A stretch of DNA of 64,000 bases from an uncultured bacterium (lineage in GTDB: Bacteria > Hydrogenedentota > Hydrogenedentia > Hydrogenedentales > Hydrogenedentaceae): positions 53,818 through 117,817 of the forward strand of contig CALLRP010000012.1 in NCBI GenBank assembly GCA_938014335.1, given 5' to 3'. Under the pieces are notes generated by a model. It saw nothing but the letters and a program-made list of their open reading frames with translations, did no database searches and was not told the origin of the DNA. Position 1 is the stretch's first letter. Each line of letters opens with the position of its first letter. Position numbers and translations under genes: made by a program. Shown piece by piece: positions 46,300-56,088 of this stretch.

Positions 46300-46938
46300 A
46301 TGCGAAATGATGAAATCAAGGAATTTATCAAATCGGAGAAAATTATCGCCGTTATTCGTGCTGATTTGAAGGAGGAACTTTTTTTCAAAGCGGTGCAGGC
46401 CCTGTTTGAAGGGGGTATTCGTTGTATAGAAATTACGATGACTTCTCCGAATGCTCTGGCTATTATCGAAAACTTAAAAAAAGAATGGGAGAGAAAAGAA
46501 ATACTTATCGGAACAGGAACTGTTCTGGATGCAACCACCTGCCGTTTAGCCGTACTGGCAGGAACCGATTTTATTGTTACTCCTACCCTTTTACCAGAAG
46601 TAGTCGCTACAGCAAAAAATTATGGGATTGTCAGTATGTGTGGAGGATTTACACCCACAGAACTATTCCACGCATGGCAGACCGGTGCCGACTTTGTAAA
46701 ACTTTTCCCCGCGAGTGTTGGCGGTCCTGAATATATAAAAGCAATATTAGGACCTCTCCCTCATTTATCCATAGTGCCTACAGGGGGCATATCCCATGAA
46801 AATGCACGAAAGTTTTTAGATGCAGGTGCAGTTGCTTTAGGAGTAGGAGGAAATTTAGTAAGCAAAAAATTACTCGCAAGTGAGAATTACAATCTAATAA
46901 CAGAAACAGCACAACTCTATAAATCAGCTGTATCATAA
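46300..46938 (+). CDS. eda: KDPG / 4-hydroxy-2-oxoglutarate aldolase
   Basis: 212 residues, class I aldolase of the Eda family. It splits 2-keto-3-deoxy-6-phosphogluconate or hydroxyoxoglutarate to pyruvate and an aldehyde. IIAVIRAD, GIRCIEITMTSP with the catalytic Glu, GTGTVLDA and FVKLFPAS with the Schiff-base Lys are clear, then PTGGI. It lies 21 bases behind argG and reads as part of the same transcript, though its pathway (sugar acid or hydroxyproline breakdown) is not arginine synthesis. Confidence 0.93.
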   Translation: MRNDEIKEFIKSEKIIAVIRADLKEELFFKAVQALFEGGIRCIEITMTSPNALAIIENLKKEWERKEILIGTGTVLDATTCRLAVLAGTDFIVTPTLLPEVVATAKNYGIVSMCGGFTPTELFHAWQTGADFVKLFPASVGGPEYIKAILGPLPHLSIVPTGGISHENARKFLDAGAVALGVGGNLVSKKLLASENYNLITETAQLYKSAVS

Positions 46939-47053
46939 AAATTCTACTTTAAAGAAACGCCTCTTCCGGAGTATGATTTAATAATATAATTAAAAGGGAA
47001 AATATCTTTTAGTTTATACTTTTACACTAAAAATCAATATTTGTTATGGGTCT

Positions 47054-50000
47054 ATGAAGACTAAATTATATCTATTTTTATTAATTCCTCTTGTCATTAT
47101 TCATTTCCTTCTTGTCCTTATTATTACTATTGCTGATTTTAGAACTTACCAGAAAAGTTCGGAATTGCTTTTACAACGAAGGGGAGAAAGTATATCTGAC
47201 CTGGTAGTAACAAATTTAGAGGAAAGAAACTATGAATTTTTGAAAAAAACTCTTAACATATTTAAGAAGAGTAATGAGGAGTTTGAGATACGATTTTCTT
47301 TTATAGATGAAAATTTAAAAAAAGAGTTTGCTGAATTTTTGTTTGATAATTCAAATATAAAATCATTTCCTCTATCTGGTTTTTATAACGAAAACAAAAC
47401 AATATGGTTTGCCAAACCATTAAAAAATAATAATCAAAATTACGGGACCCTTTATCTAAGTTTTCCTATAAAATTTTTGTATCTTTTTATATGGAATAAA
47501 TTTTTACTTATCACAATATTTTCCTTTTTATCTTTGATTGCCATTTTTATAACCCTATTCATGGTTTTATCTCGGGTAGTGGGACCTGTAGAAAAAATTA
47601 TGGAAACTCTCAACACAATTTTGACAACACGAGATTTTTCTTTGCGTAATAATTTACAACCCAGAGGGGAAATAGGAAAATTAGGTTTTCTGATAGATAG
47701 ACTTCTCGATGAAATTGATAAAAAATTAGCAGAGCTAAGTTCTGTTCAGAAAAGTCTTCAAGATCAAATATTACTCCAGCAAATGGATTTAGAACAGGAA
47801 ATTATAAAACGAAAAGAAACAGAAGATTCCTTACATAAAGAAGAACTACGTTATGAACAATTAGTACAAAATGTAAATAGTATTATTCTGCGTATGGCTC
47901 CCGATGGAACCATTATATTTATCAACCGGTTTGCCGAGCAGTTTTTTATGTATGAACCCGGAGAGTTAATTGGGAAAAATGTTGTCGGAACAATTGTCCC
48001 GTTAACCGATTTGAATCATCAGAATTTGCAAGAAATGATTTTAGATATTGGGAAAAATCCCGAGAAATATATTCGAAATGAAAATGAAAATATGAAAAAA
48101 AATGGAGAGCGACTTTGGATTTCATGGTCAAACAAAGCGATATATGATGAAAATGGAAACATCGTCGAAATTTTATGTGTTGGAAACGATCTCACCGAAC
48201 ATCGTCGTATGGAACAAGAAATAATAAAAGCAAAAAACATATTGGAACAGAAAAATAGGGAATTATTAGAAGCAATCGAACAAACCAACCGATTGGCTAT
48301 GAAAGCAGAAATTGCCAGTAAATCCAAGTCTTTTTTCCTTGCAAATATGAGCCATGAAATTCGTACCCCTTTGAATGGAATTATTGGTGTTCTATATCTT
48401 TTGAAAGAAACTATTAAAGAAGAGGAAAATCTCCAGTTTATTAACATGGGCTTATATAATGCCGAAGCATTGTTGTCCCTATTGAACGATTTGTTAGATT
48501 TATCGAAAATAGAATCTGGGAATATTACTTTGCTGAATAAACCCTTCTCTCCCCGAAAGATTATTGAAGATGTTATTCAGATGTTTTGGCAACGCGCTCA
48601 TGATAAAAATTTAGATTTGGGCTGTCTTCTCGCACGCGACCTCCCTTCACAAGTTGTAGGTGATTTTAGTAAAGTAAGACAAATATTGATTAATCTTGTC
48701 GGAAATGCTATTAAATTTACGGAAAAAGGAGAAGTTTGTATAGAGGTACAAGTAATCGCTCAACACGCAGATACTGCAACCCTCCGCTTTGAAGTTATAG
48801 ATACCGGCATCGGTGTCCCCGATACAGAAATGAATCGAATATTTGAAGAATTCAGACAAGTCAACCGCCCCGATGCTAAAAAATATGAAGGTACCGGCTT
48901 AGGGTTAACCATAAGCAAACAACTGGTTGAACTAATGAAAGGTAAAATAGGGGTTGAAAAAAGACCCGATGGCAAAACAGCATTCTGGTTTGAAATAACA
49001 TTCCCGTTGTTCAATGAAGATAACACACTTGTTCCCCCTCAAAAGGAATTTTATTTAATAACAAATAATAAAAGTTTAATGCGTTTTATTGAAACAATCG
49101 CCCTCTCATGGGGTATTAAACTGTATATATTCAAATCCCCAGAAGATTTCGAAAATAATTTCAAATCAGTAAGAAATAAAAAAGAAATTGTAATTTTGCT
49201 CGACATAGACAATTATTACAAAAGGCCGGCTCTTTTCCAATTTGTCCTAAATAACAAACTGCCTACAATTTTATTTTATTCGGCAAATCTATCGCCTATT
49301 AAAGAATTGGATACATTCATTCAAATTTCTTATCCAATAGATAAAAACGAGTTTGTTCAACTTCTTAATGAGCTTATAGAAAAACCTCCAAAAATATGGG
49401 GAGAAACAGCAAGGAAAAGTATTCCTTCTGAAAATATTCAAATATTATTAGCGGAAGACAATCCGATAAATCAGAGAGTAATCAAGGAATTTCTAACTCG
49501 ACGAGGATATAAAGTTGATATTGCACAATCGGGTAGTGAGGTGCTGAATAAAATCCAGAGCGAGAACTATCATCTAATTCTTATGGATTTAGAAATGCCC
49601 GATATGGACGGTATTCAAACAACTCAAAAAATACGAAAAATGGAAGAAAACACCGGCACACATATCCCGATTATCGCTCTCACAGCGTATTCCCTTGAGG
49701 AAAAGAAAAATGCATGTTTATCGGTGGGAATGGAAGATTACATTACAAAACCGGTACATCCCGAAGCCCTTATGAACACCGTTGCAAAATATGTTAAATA
49801 CGAAGAAATTCCCGATAATATTCCTTCAATTACAGAATTAAATAATTCAGACACTGCCTCTATATTCGATAAAACGGGAGTCCTAAATCGTGTTGATAAT
49901 GATTCCCAGCTACTCCATTCTATCATCAAAGTGTTTTTGGAGCATATCCCTCTATATTTACAACGAGCCCGTGAACAACTTGAAAATAAAGATATGGAAA

Positions 50001-50218
50001 GTTTCCATAGAACAATTCATGCCATTAGTGGCTCTGCAAGTAATTTAGGTGCGATAAAAGTAGTTCGTATTGCCCGAAAATTGGAAGAAGCCACCATGAA
50101 CGCAACATCTATTGATATTGCTTCTGTTGAAAATCAGTTTGAAGAATTAATCGAAGCATTAGAAGAATTTATCGAATTTTTAGAAAGACAATACCCGGAT
50201 GCAGCCCCTGCTATTTAA
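47054..50218 (+). CDS. Hybrid sensor histidine kinase (HAMP-PAS-HK-REC-REC-HPt)
   Basis: 1054 residues. Helices at about 5-28 and 152-178 flank a periplasmic sensor domain; HAMP at about 180-235; PAS about 271-395; HisKA with His434 in MSHEIRTPLNG; HATPase with NLVGNAIKFTEKG and GTGLGLTISKQL. A first receiver-like domain (about 660-780) lacks clear acid residues and looks degenerate; a second has Asp845 in LMDLEMPDMDG and LTAYSLEEKK. An HPt domain with His989 ends the chain. A four-step phosphorelay protein whose partner regulator is not adjacent. It overlaps pilT tail to tail by 8 bases. Confidence 0.92.
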   Translation: MKTKLYLFLLIPLVIIHFLLVLIITIADFRTYQKSSELLLQRRGESISDLVVTNLEERNYEFLKKTLNIFKKSNEEFEIRFSFIDENLKKEFAEFLFDNSNIKSFPLSGFYNENKTIWFAKPLKNNNQNYGTLYLSFPIKFLYLFIWNKFLLITIFSFLSLIAIFITLFMVLSRVVGPVEKIMETLNTILTTRDFSLRNNLQPRGEIGKLGFLIDRLLDEIDKKLAELSSVQKSLQDQILLQQMDLEQEIIKRKETEDSLHKEELRYEQLVQNVNSIILRMAPDGTIIFINRFAEQFFMYEPGELIGKNVVGTIVPLTDLNHQNLQEMILDIGKNPEKYIRNENENMKKNGERLWISWSNKAIYDENGNIVEILCVGNDLTEHRRMEQEIIKAKNILEQKNRELLEAIEQTNRLAMKAEIASKSKSFFLANMSHEIRTPLNGIIGVLYLLKETIKEEENLQFINMGLYNAEALLSLLNDLLDLSKIESGNITLLNKPFSPRKIIEDVIQMFWQRAHDKNLDLGCLLARDLPSQVVGDFSKVRQILINLVGNAIKFTEKGEVCIEVQVIAQHADTATLRFEVIDTGIGVPDTEMNRIFEEFRQVNRPDAKKYEGTGLGLTISKQLVELMKGKIGVEKRPDGKTAFWFEITFPLFNEDNTLVPPQKEFYLITNNKSLMRFIETIALSWGIKLYIFKSPEDFENNFKSVRNKKEIVILLDIDNYYKRPALFQFVLNNKLPTILFYSANLSPIKELDTFIQISYPIDKNEFVQLLNELIEKPPKIWGETARKSIPSENIQILLAEDNPINQRVIKEFLTRRGYKVDIAQSGSEVLNKIQSENYHLILMDLEMPDMDGIQTTQKIRKMEENTGTHIPIIALTAYSLEEKKNACLSVGMEDYITKPVHPEALMNTVAKYVKYEEIPDNIPSITELNNSDTASIFDKTGVLNRVDNDSQLLHSIIKVFLEHIPLYLQRAREQLENKDMESFHRTIHAISGSASNLGAIKVVRIARKLEEATMNATSIDIASVENQFEELIEALEEFIEFLERQYPDAAPAI

Positions 50219-51323
50219 GAATACTCCCTCGCCGAGAACTTAATCGTATTCCCTGCAACATCATATGTAATTCTTCTGGATTATCGGACATGTCAAGTGC
50301 CATTTCCAATGTAATAAGAGATTCTTTCACTAATTGAAAGAGACTATCGTTAAAGGTCTGCATTCCTTCCTCTTTCCCTTGTTGAATAGCAGTATCCATT
50401 TGCGTCATTCGATTTTCTTTTATCAATTTGCGAACTATAGGTGTATTAAACAATATCTCACATGCAGGCACCCGACCTTTCCCATCTGCACGAGGAATTA
50501 ATCGCATACACATGATTGCTTTTAAATTTAATGATAACTGCGAACGCACCTGGTCATGTTGCGTGGTGGGAAAAAAGTCAATAATTCGATCCATGGTTTG
50601 CATCACATTGGTCGTATGCAAGGTGCTAAATACAAGGTGTCCTGTTTCTGCCGCACTTACTGCCGCCATAAATGTTTCTTGGTCTCGCATCTCACCGATA
50701 ATAATTACATCCGGATCCTGTCTCATAACTGTTTTTAATGCAGAATTAAAATCATGAGTATCAATAGAAATCTCCCGTTGATTGATAACTGCTTTTTTAT
50801 CGACATGCACAAACTCTATCGGGTCTTCAATAGTGATAATATGGCAAGGGCGCGTTTGGTTAATATATTCTATTATTGCCGCTAATGTAGTTGATTTACC
50901 GCTTCCTGTCGTCCCCGCAATTAAAATAAGTCCTCGCTGTAATTCAGCAAACCGTACAATTTGTGGAGGAAGATGGAGTTCCTCAAAACTTTGAACTCGT
51001 GTTTTAATTTTTCGCATTACACAAGAAATCGTCCCTCTTTGTCGGAAAATATTTACACGAAAACGCCCAACGCCCTTTTCGGAAAAAGCAAAATCCAAGT
51101 CGCCTCTCTGTGAGAAAACACGCATCTGCTCATCCGTAAGCATAATACTTAATATTTGAGACATAGTCTCCGGATATATCAGCTCTTCACCTATCGGAGC
51201 CAACTCTCCGTTAATTCGAAAATAAGGAGGACTTCCTGTTTTTAAATGTATATCGGATGCATCTTTTTGGATTGCCCGCTGTAATAGTTTGATAAATTCG
51301 TTTCGAATAGGGGATGTACTCAT
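50211..51323 (-). CDS. pilT: PilT twitching-motility ATPase
   Basis: 370 residues, typical PilT length. A hexameric ATPase that retracts type IV pili. GTTGSGKSTTLAAII is Walker A, IITIEDPIEF the Asp box, IIGEMRDQETF the Walker B, HLVFSTLHTTN the His box, and IVRKLIKEN corresponds to the AIRNLIRE retraction motif, somewhat diverged. It sits 8 bases behind ftsZ, an unusual pairing, and may be co-transcribed with the division genes. Confidence 0.95.
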   Translation of the reverse strand: MSTSPIRNEFIKLLQRAIQKDASDIHLKTGSPPYFRINGELAPIGEELIYPETMSQILSIMLTDEQMRVFSQRGDLDFAFSEKGVGRFRVNIFRQRGTISCVMRKIKTRVQSFEELHLPPQIVRFAELQRGLILIAGTTGSGKSTTLAAIIEYINQTRPCHIITIEDPIEFVHVDKKAVINQREISIDTHDFNSALKTVMRQDPDVIIIGEMRDQETFMAAVSAAETGHLVFSTLHTTNVMQTMDRIIDFFPTTQHDQVRSQLSLNLKAIMCMRLIPRADGKGRVPACEILFNTPIVRKLIKENRMTQMDTAIQQGKEEGMQTFNDSLFQLVKESLITLEMALDMSDNPEELHMMLQGIRLSSRRGSILK

Positions 51324-51331
51324 GAATTATC

Positions 51332-52687
51332 TCATTTGTCTGAATTTTTTTCGAAAAATTGGCGAAGCCAGGGTGGTTTCGGGTCTAAAGTTGGTTTTTC
51401 ATCTTTTTTCGGCGTTGTTTCCTGTGCTTTCTTCAGCTCGTCTTTTGAAAACAATTCTCCACTATGCCCTTTTTTAATTTCGTCTTTCGGTATTATTTTC
51501 GCTGCTTCTTTGTTTTCTTGTATCGTTATAGGTTCTTCTCGTTTTGCTTGTGAAATCACGGAGGCAACTTGTTGGTTTTTTGTAATGTTGGTTATTGCTG
51601 TAGGAATAAATTCATTCGTTTTCTGTTCTTCCGGGAAACCGGCCGCGATAACCGTTACGCAAATATCTTCTCTTTCTCCTTCACTCACCATAGCACCAAA
51701 AATTACATTTGCCTCCGCTCCCAGCATTTCTCTCAATTTGTCTCCTGCTCGTATCACCTCTCCTATCTTCATGTCCGAACCCCCATGGATATTTAAGATA
51801 GCCCCTTTGGCTCCAATCACATTTTTTGTGTCTAACAAATTACATTCAATAGCACGAAGCACAGCCTCTTCCGGTCGTTTTTCTCCACGAGCAAAACCAA
51901 TCCCTAAATGAGCTTTACCACTGTTTTGTAAAATAGTCCGAACATCGGCAAAATCAATATTGATAAGTTGTGGAATTTTGATGAGGTCTGTTATAGCCCG
52001 TATCCCATTATGTAAAACCTCATCTACTTTCAAAAAGGCTTCCTTTACCGTTAAGTCTTTTAGTGTCGCTACACGGTCATTGGGAATGGTAATCAATGCA
52101 TCTACATGTTCCCTTAAACGTTGTATTCCTTCATATGCATTCTTTCTCCTCGTGGGACCTTCAAACTCAAACGGTAACGTTACCACCGCCACTGTAAGGG
52201 CTCCCAACTCTTTAGCTATCTCCGCTACGATCGGTGCGGCTCCTGTTCCTGTTCCTCCACCCATTCCCGAAGTCAAGAATACCATATGGGCTCCTTGCAG
52301 TGCTTCTCGAATTGCCTCCCGATCTTCTTCCGCAGCACAAGCACCCCGATCGGGAATAGACCCCGCCCCCAATCCACCTGTAATACCTACTCCAATTTGT
52401 ATCTTTATAGGTGCTGTAGATTTCGATAATGCCTGGGCATCCGTATTAATTGCAATGAAATCTACTTCCTCCATCTTTTGTTCTATCATCCGCTCAATTG
52501 CATTCCCACCCCCTCCTCCTACACCACAAACTTTAATAAGGATTTTCTTGCCGGGAAATTCCTCCTTTCCTGACATTACTCCCGAAAAACCGACAACAGA
52601 ACCCGGACTACTCTTTTTCCCTACATCTTTGTTATTCGATTCCTTGTCGAAATCGTCCGAATCAATTAATGTAAAACGCTGTGTCAT
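51332..52687 (-). CDS. ftsZ: Cell division protein FtsZ
   Basis: 451 residues. Tubulin-like GTPase of the division ring. GVGGGGGNAIERMI, then GGGTGTGAAPIVAEIAKE (the GTP tubulin signature), PNDRV and the T7 loop (NIDFADVRT) are present. After about 350 a charged linker leads to a C-terminal peptide KPPWLRQFFEKN, the likely membrane-anchor binding site, somewhat unlike the usual PxFLR. An N-terminal extension of about 45 residues precedes the core. AGGAT-like site before the ATG. No ftsA is nearby. Confidence 0.96.
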   Translation of the reverse strand: MTQRFTLIDSDDFDKESNNKDVGKKSSPGSVVGFSGVMSGKEEFPGKKILIKVCGVGGGGGNAIERMIEQKMEEVDFIAINTDAQALSKSTAPIKIQIGVGITGGLGAGSIPDRGACAAEEDREAIREALQGAHMVFLTSGMGGGTGTGAAPIVAEIAKELGALTVAVVTLPFEFEGPTRRKNAYEGIQRLREHVDALITIPNDRVATLKDLTVKEAFLKVDEVLHNGIRAITDLIKIPQLINIDFADVRTILQNSGKAHLGIGFARGEKRPEEAVLRAIECNLLDTKNVIGAKGAILNIHGGSDMKIGEVIRAGDKLREMLGAEANVIFGAMVSEGEREDICVTVIAAGFPEEQKTNEFIPTAITNITKNQQVASVISQAKREEPITIQENKEAAKIIPKDEIKKGHSGELFSKDELKKAQETTPKKDEKPTLDPKPPWLRQFFEKNSDK

Positions 52688-52751
52688 AACTTATCCTCCA
52701 AGGGTCATGTCCCCTGTGTATATTTTAACGGTTTCTTTGTCTCAAAATCTC

Positions 52752-53576
52752 CTATTTATAAATAATATCATCATTGAAACGCATATCGATATATTCACTA
52801 CATTGAACACGGGTTATATCTACCTTATTTAATGCAATCGAAAAGTTTTGTACCTGTCGTTGCAAGTTCTCTTTTTTCCATCGTGTTTCACAAGGAACTT
52901 CATCAAAATATACTTTTAGGTTATCCGCAGGTGCAATTACAATTTCGGATACTCGAATTTCTTTATTTTTAGGCACCTGATTATATTCATACCAAAATTC
53001 CAATGCAGACCAGAGACCTTCATCATTGATATACACACCCGTTTCCAGAATACTCTGGGGCGATACACCCGTTATTAAGGGTCCAACGGCCTCTTTAATA
53101 TTCTGTATCCTTTTTAATATTTTACCTGTATGAGAAATAAGAAACATCTGGTCATCTACGAAAAGAGTTGCATAAGGCGGTAGTTCTTGAATATAAAGAA
53201 TAATCTTTTTTCCTTCACAATCCTTTTCGACAGTGCAATCTTCAACAAAGGGAGTTTTCATTACTTCTCTCTTGATTTCATCAAGATTAAGTTTTATAAT
53301 TCCCTCTCCCATAAATTTGTTTACATTTTTCCTTATTTCTTCATCTGAAAAATATTTTAATCCATTAATTTTAATTTCCTTTATCTTATATCTCGGATCA
53401 TCAATAAATGTCCAACAAAAAATACCAATAATGATGGGTATAAATAAAATAGATGCAACCTTCCCAATCTTGAGAAAGCCATAAAAAATCAGCGATATTT
53501 TCGCTATCAAAGTATTATTTTTGCCTTTTCGCCGAGTGCCTGTATTGGGATTTGTTATTGTATGAACCTTACCCAT
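52752..53576 (-). CDS. ftsQ: FtsQ/DivIB-type division protein
   Basis: 274 residues with one membrane helix at about 32-54 after a basic N-terminus, then a POTRA domain (IKEIKINGLKYFSDEEIRKNV) and the FtsQ beta domain (LPPYATLFVDDQMFLISHTGKIL). It links cytoplasmic and periplasmic division proteins. It overlaps the murC stop by 8 bases, which supports the call by the conserved murC-ftsQ order. 64 bases separate it from ftsZ. Confidence 0.88.
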   Translation of the reverse strand: MGKVHTITNPNTGTRRKGKNNTLIAKISLIFYGFLKIGKVASILFIPIIIGIFCWTFIDDPRYKIKEIKINGLKYFSDEEIRKNVNKFMGEGIIKLNLDEIKREVMKTPFVEDCTVEKDCEGKKIILYIQELPPYATLFVDDQMFLISHTGKILKRIQNIKEAVGPLITGVSPQSILETGVYINDEGLWSALEFWYEYNQVPKNKEIRVSEIVIAPADNLKVYFDEVPCETRWKKENLQRQVQNFSIALNKVDITRVQCSEYIDMRFNDDIIYK

Positions 53577-55014
53577 TCAATACACACCCCCGTATTTTTT
53601 TAAGTAACGGTTCTGCAATTTTATTAATGTTCCCCGCTCCAAGAATAAGAATAACATCACCTGATTTTAATTGCTTAACCAAAAAATCAGGAACTTCATA
53701 CATATCACGGACAAGGAACACCTGATTCGCACCCTGCCCCTTTGCAGAATCAACTATCAAATCCGAATTAACCCCATTAATAGGACTTTCACGCGAAGCA
53801 TAAATGTCCGTTATAATTGCCATATCCGCCTTTGACAACACGCGAGCGAAGTCTTCTGCAAAAAATTTCGTTCGACTAAAAAGATGAGGCTGGAATACAA
53901 CAATCAATCGCTTAGGTTCTACCCATTGTATTGCTTCCATCGTGCTGGCAATTTCCGTTGGATGATGTGCATAATCTTCCACCACCGCAATCCCTTTCTC
54001 CTCTCCACAAAATTGGAGCCTTCGTTGAACTCCCGCAAACTGTTGTAATCCATCGGCTATTAAACCGAAACGCAAGCCCAAACAGAGTCCTACCGCACAG
54101 GCTCCTAAGGCATTGCGAACATTGTGAATTCCCAGTGTATGGACAACAAGTTCCCCTAACTTCCCGTCAATCCCTAACCGTTCATCCTGACTGACAACCG
54201 TAAACTGTGTTTTAATTCCCGAGAGAAATTCCCGAAGAGATTCTTTTCGTTGGGGGACTTCAATTTTAATGTCAACTCCTCGTAGTGAACATTGTTCTCC
54301 CAATCCATAAGTAATACAAACACTCTCAATTTCAGAAAGAATGGATTGAATATTGGGGTCATCTCCACAAAGGATAGAGTAGCCATAAAAAGGAACATCA
54401 TTACAAAAATCAATAAACGCCTTTTTTATTCGGTCTAATGTTCCATAATATTCAAGATGTTCTGCATCTATACTTGTCACTACCGCTATAGTAGGATGGA
54501 GTCTTAAAAAAGAGCCATCATGCTCATCCGCCTCTGCTACAAGATAATTTCCTGTACCCCAACGAGCATTGGTTCCACTCCGATGTAGTATCCCACCTAT
54601 AATACTGGTAGCCCCTATATTTGCATGCTCTAAAAAAGAGGCTATCATCGATGTTGTGGTTGTTTTCCCATGTGTTCCCCCAACTGCTATAGCATTCGGT
54701 TTAAGACGAATTAAATCCGCCAACAAATCACTCCGATGAATGACCGGAATCCCCGCCTTTTTCGCGGCGATAATCTCCACATTGTCATCAGCAACTGCGG
54801 CTGAACGAACCACAATCCCTACATTATTTATATGTTCCTCCGCATGTCCTTCATAAAATGTCAATCCATAACTTTTCAATCTTTCTATAATCTCGGAACT
54901 CTTTAAATCGGAGCCAGAAACCTCGTATCCGAGATTAAGCAGAATTTCTGCAAGACCGCTCATCCCGATACCACCGACACCGATAAAATGTATTTTCCGT
55001 TTAACACCATTCAT
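53569..55014 (-). CDS. murC: UDP-N-acetylmuramate-L-alanine ligase
   Basis: 481 residues. Adds L-alanine to UDP-MurNAc in peptidoglycan synthesis. GVGGIGMSGLAEILLNLGY opens the Rossmann-like domain, GTHGKTTTTSMIA is the ATP P-loop, EADEHDGSFLRL the central motif, and DYAHHPTEI the C-terminal one. First gene of the minus-strand murC-ftsQ-ftsZ-pilT set. murB, which often follows, is absent. Confidence 0.96.
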   Translation of the reverse strand: MNGVKRKIHFIGVGGIGMSGLAEILLNLGYEVSGSDLKSSEIIERLKSYGLTFYEGHAEEHINNVGIVVRSAAVADDNVEIIAAKKAGIPVIHRSDLLADLIRLKPNAIAVGGTHGKTTTTSMIASFLEHANIGATSIIGGILHRSGTNARWGTGNYLVAEADEHDGSFLRLHPTIAVVTSIDAEHLEYYGTLDRIKKAFIDFCNDVPFYGYSILCGDDPNIQSILSEIESVCITYGLGEQCSLRGVDIKIEVPQRKESLREFLSGIKTQFTVVSQDERLGIDGKLGELVVHTLGIHNVRNALGACAVGLCLGLRFGLIADGLQQFAGVQRRLQFCGEEKGIAVVEDYAHHPTEIASTMEAIQWVEPKRLIVVFQPHLFSRTKFFAEDFARVLSKADMAIITDIYASRESPINGVNSDLIVDSAKGQGANQVFLVRDMYEVPDFLVKQLKSGDVILILGAGNINKIAEPLLKKIRGCVLNG

Positions 55015-55036
55015 TTTATTAACATTTTCCTTAAAT

Positions 55037-55063
55037 ATACTATATATAGGATACTATATATAG
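55037..55063. repeat. Tandem direct repeat ATACTATATATAG x2
   Basis: Two 13-base copies (55037-55049, 55051-55063) separated by one G. Each contains the 10-base palindrome CTATATATAG. They lie in the 215-base divergent gap between murC and the HAD gene, and could be paired operator sites or -10-like elements. No -35 partner is obvious. Confidence 0.5.
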
Positions 55064-55229
55064 TATAAAAAAACAAGTTTGCCCGTCAATATTTTTTTAT
55101 TTCCCAAAAAATATCTTTTGCTCTTCTCTTCCCTTTATTTTTTATAATCATATAAAAAAATTGGTATAATCTATTCTCTCATTTATCCCTCATTTTAACT
55201 TAATTAAAATTCTTATAGGAAGTATTTTC

Positions 55230-56072
55230 ATGTCAGAACAACAAAACTTTCTGCCCGGTACTCAAATTGAAATTATTAATCCAAATCTAAAATTAGGAAA
55301 AATTAAACACATATTGTTTGATTTTGATGGGACAATAAGTTTACTTCGTGAAGGTTGGCAAAATATCATGGGGCCGATGTGCGTCGAAATGATCTGTGGA
55401 GACCATGAACCTACACCCGAAATAGAAAAAGAAGTTGCAGATATGATTGATGAGACCACGGGTATTCAGACCATTTTTCAAATGCAACGCTTAGTAGAAA
55501 TGGTGCGGACACATGGCTTGGTACCCCATGATAAAATATTGGATGAATGGGGATACAAAGCCATCTACAATGAACGGCTTCTTATGCCCGTTCGTGAACG
55601 AATACAAAAATTAAAAAATGGAGAAGTAAGTTTAGAGCAGATGACGGTTCGTAATGTCTTTAATTTTCTAGAAGAATTAAAAAAAAGAAATGTTACTATG
55701 TATGTCTTTAGTGGCACAGACCGTGAGGATGTTCAGAATGAAGCAAGTGTTTTAGGTGCAGATAAATATTTTGCAGAGATTTGGGGTGCCTTGCCCAGTA
55801 TCGAAGAGTACTCTAAAGAAAAAGTTATTCGTGAAATTATCGCTACTCATAATTTACATGGACCCGAAGTTATGGCTATTGGCGATGGTCCTGTAGAATT
55901 GAGAAATGTAAAAGAGCAGGGAGGAATTGCTTTAGGTGTGGCTTCCAACGAGAAAACAGGTTATGGGTGGGATATGCATAAGAGGAATCGTTTGTTGCGT
56001 GCAGGTGCCGATATCCTTGTCCCGGATTTCAGTGAATATGACAAACTCGTTAAATATCTATTTTGTGAATAA
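55230..56072 (+). CDS. HAD-superfamily hydrolase
   Basis: 280 residues. Motif I FDFDGTISLL has the nucleophile Asp, FSGTDRED motif II, and AIGDGPVEL motif IV; the cap is a four-helix insert between 60 and 150. The phosphoglycolate-phosphatase-like fold suggests a small phosphorylated substrate. AGGAAG lies before the ATG. It is divergent from murC and convergent with the next gene. Substrate unknown. Confidence 0.88.
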   Translation: MSEQQNFLPGTQIEIINPNLKLGKIKHILFDFDGTISLLREGWQNIMGPMCVEMICGDHEPTPEIEKEVADMIDETTGIQTIFQMQRLVEMVRTHGLVPHDKILDEWGYKAIYNERLLMPVRERIQKLKNGEVSLEQMTVRNVFNFLEELKKRNVTMYVFSGTDREDVQNEASVLGADKYFAEIWGALPSIEEYSKEKVIREIIATHNLHGPEVMAIGDGPVELRNVKEQGGIALGVASNEKTGYGWDMHKRNRLLRAGADILVPDFSEYDKLVKYLFCE

Positions 56073-56088
56073 TGGTGTTGAAATAAAA

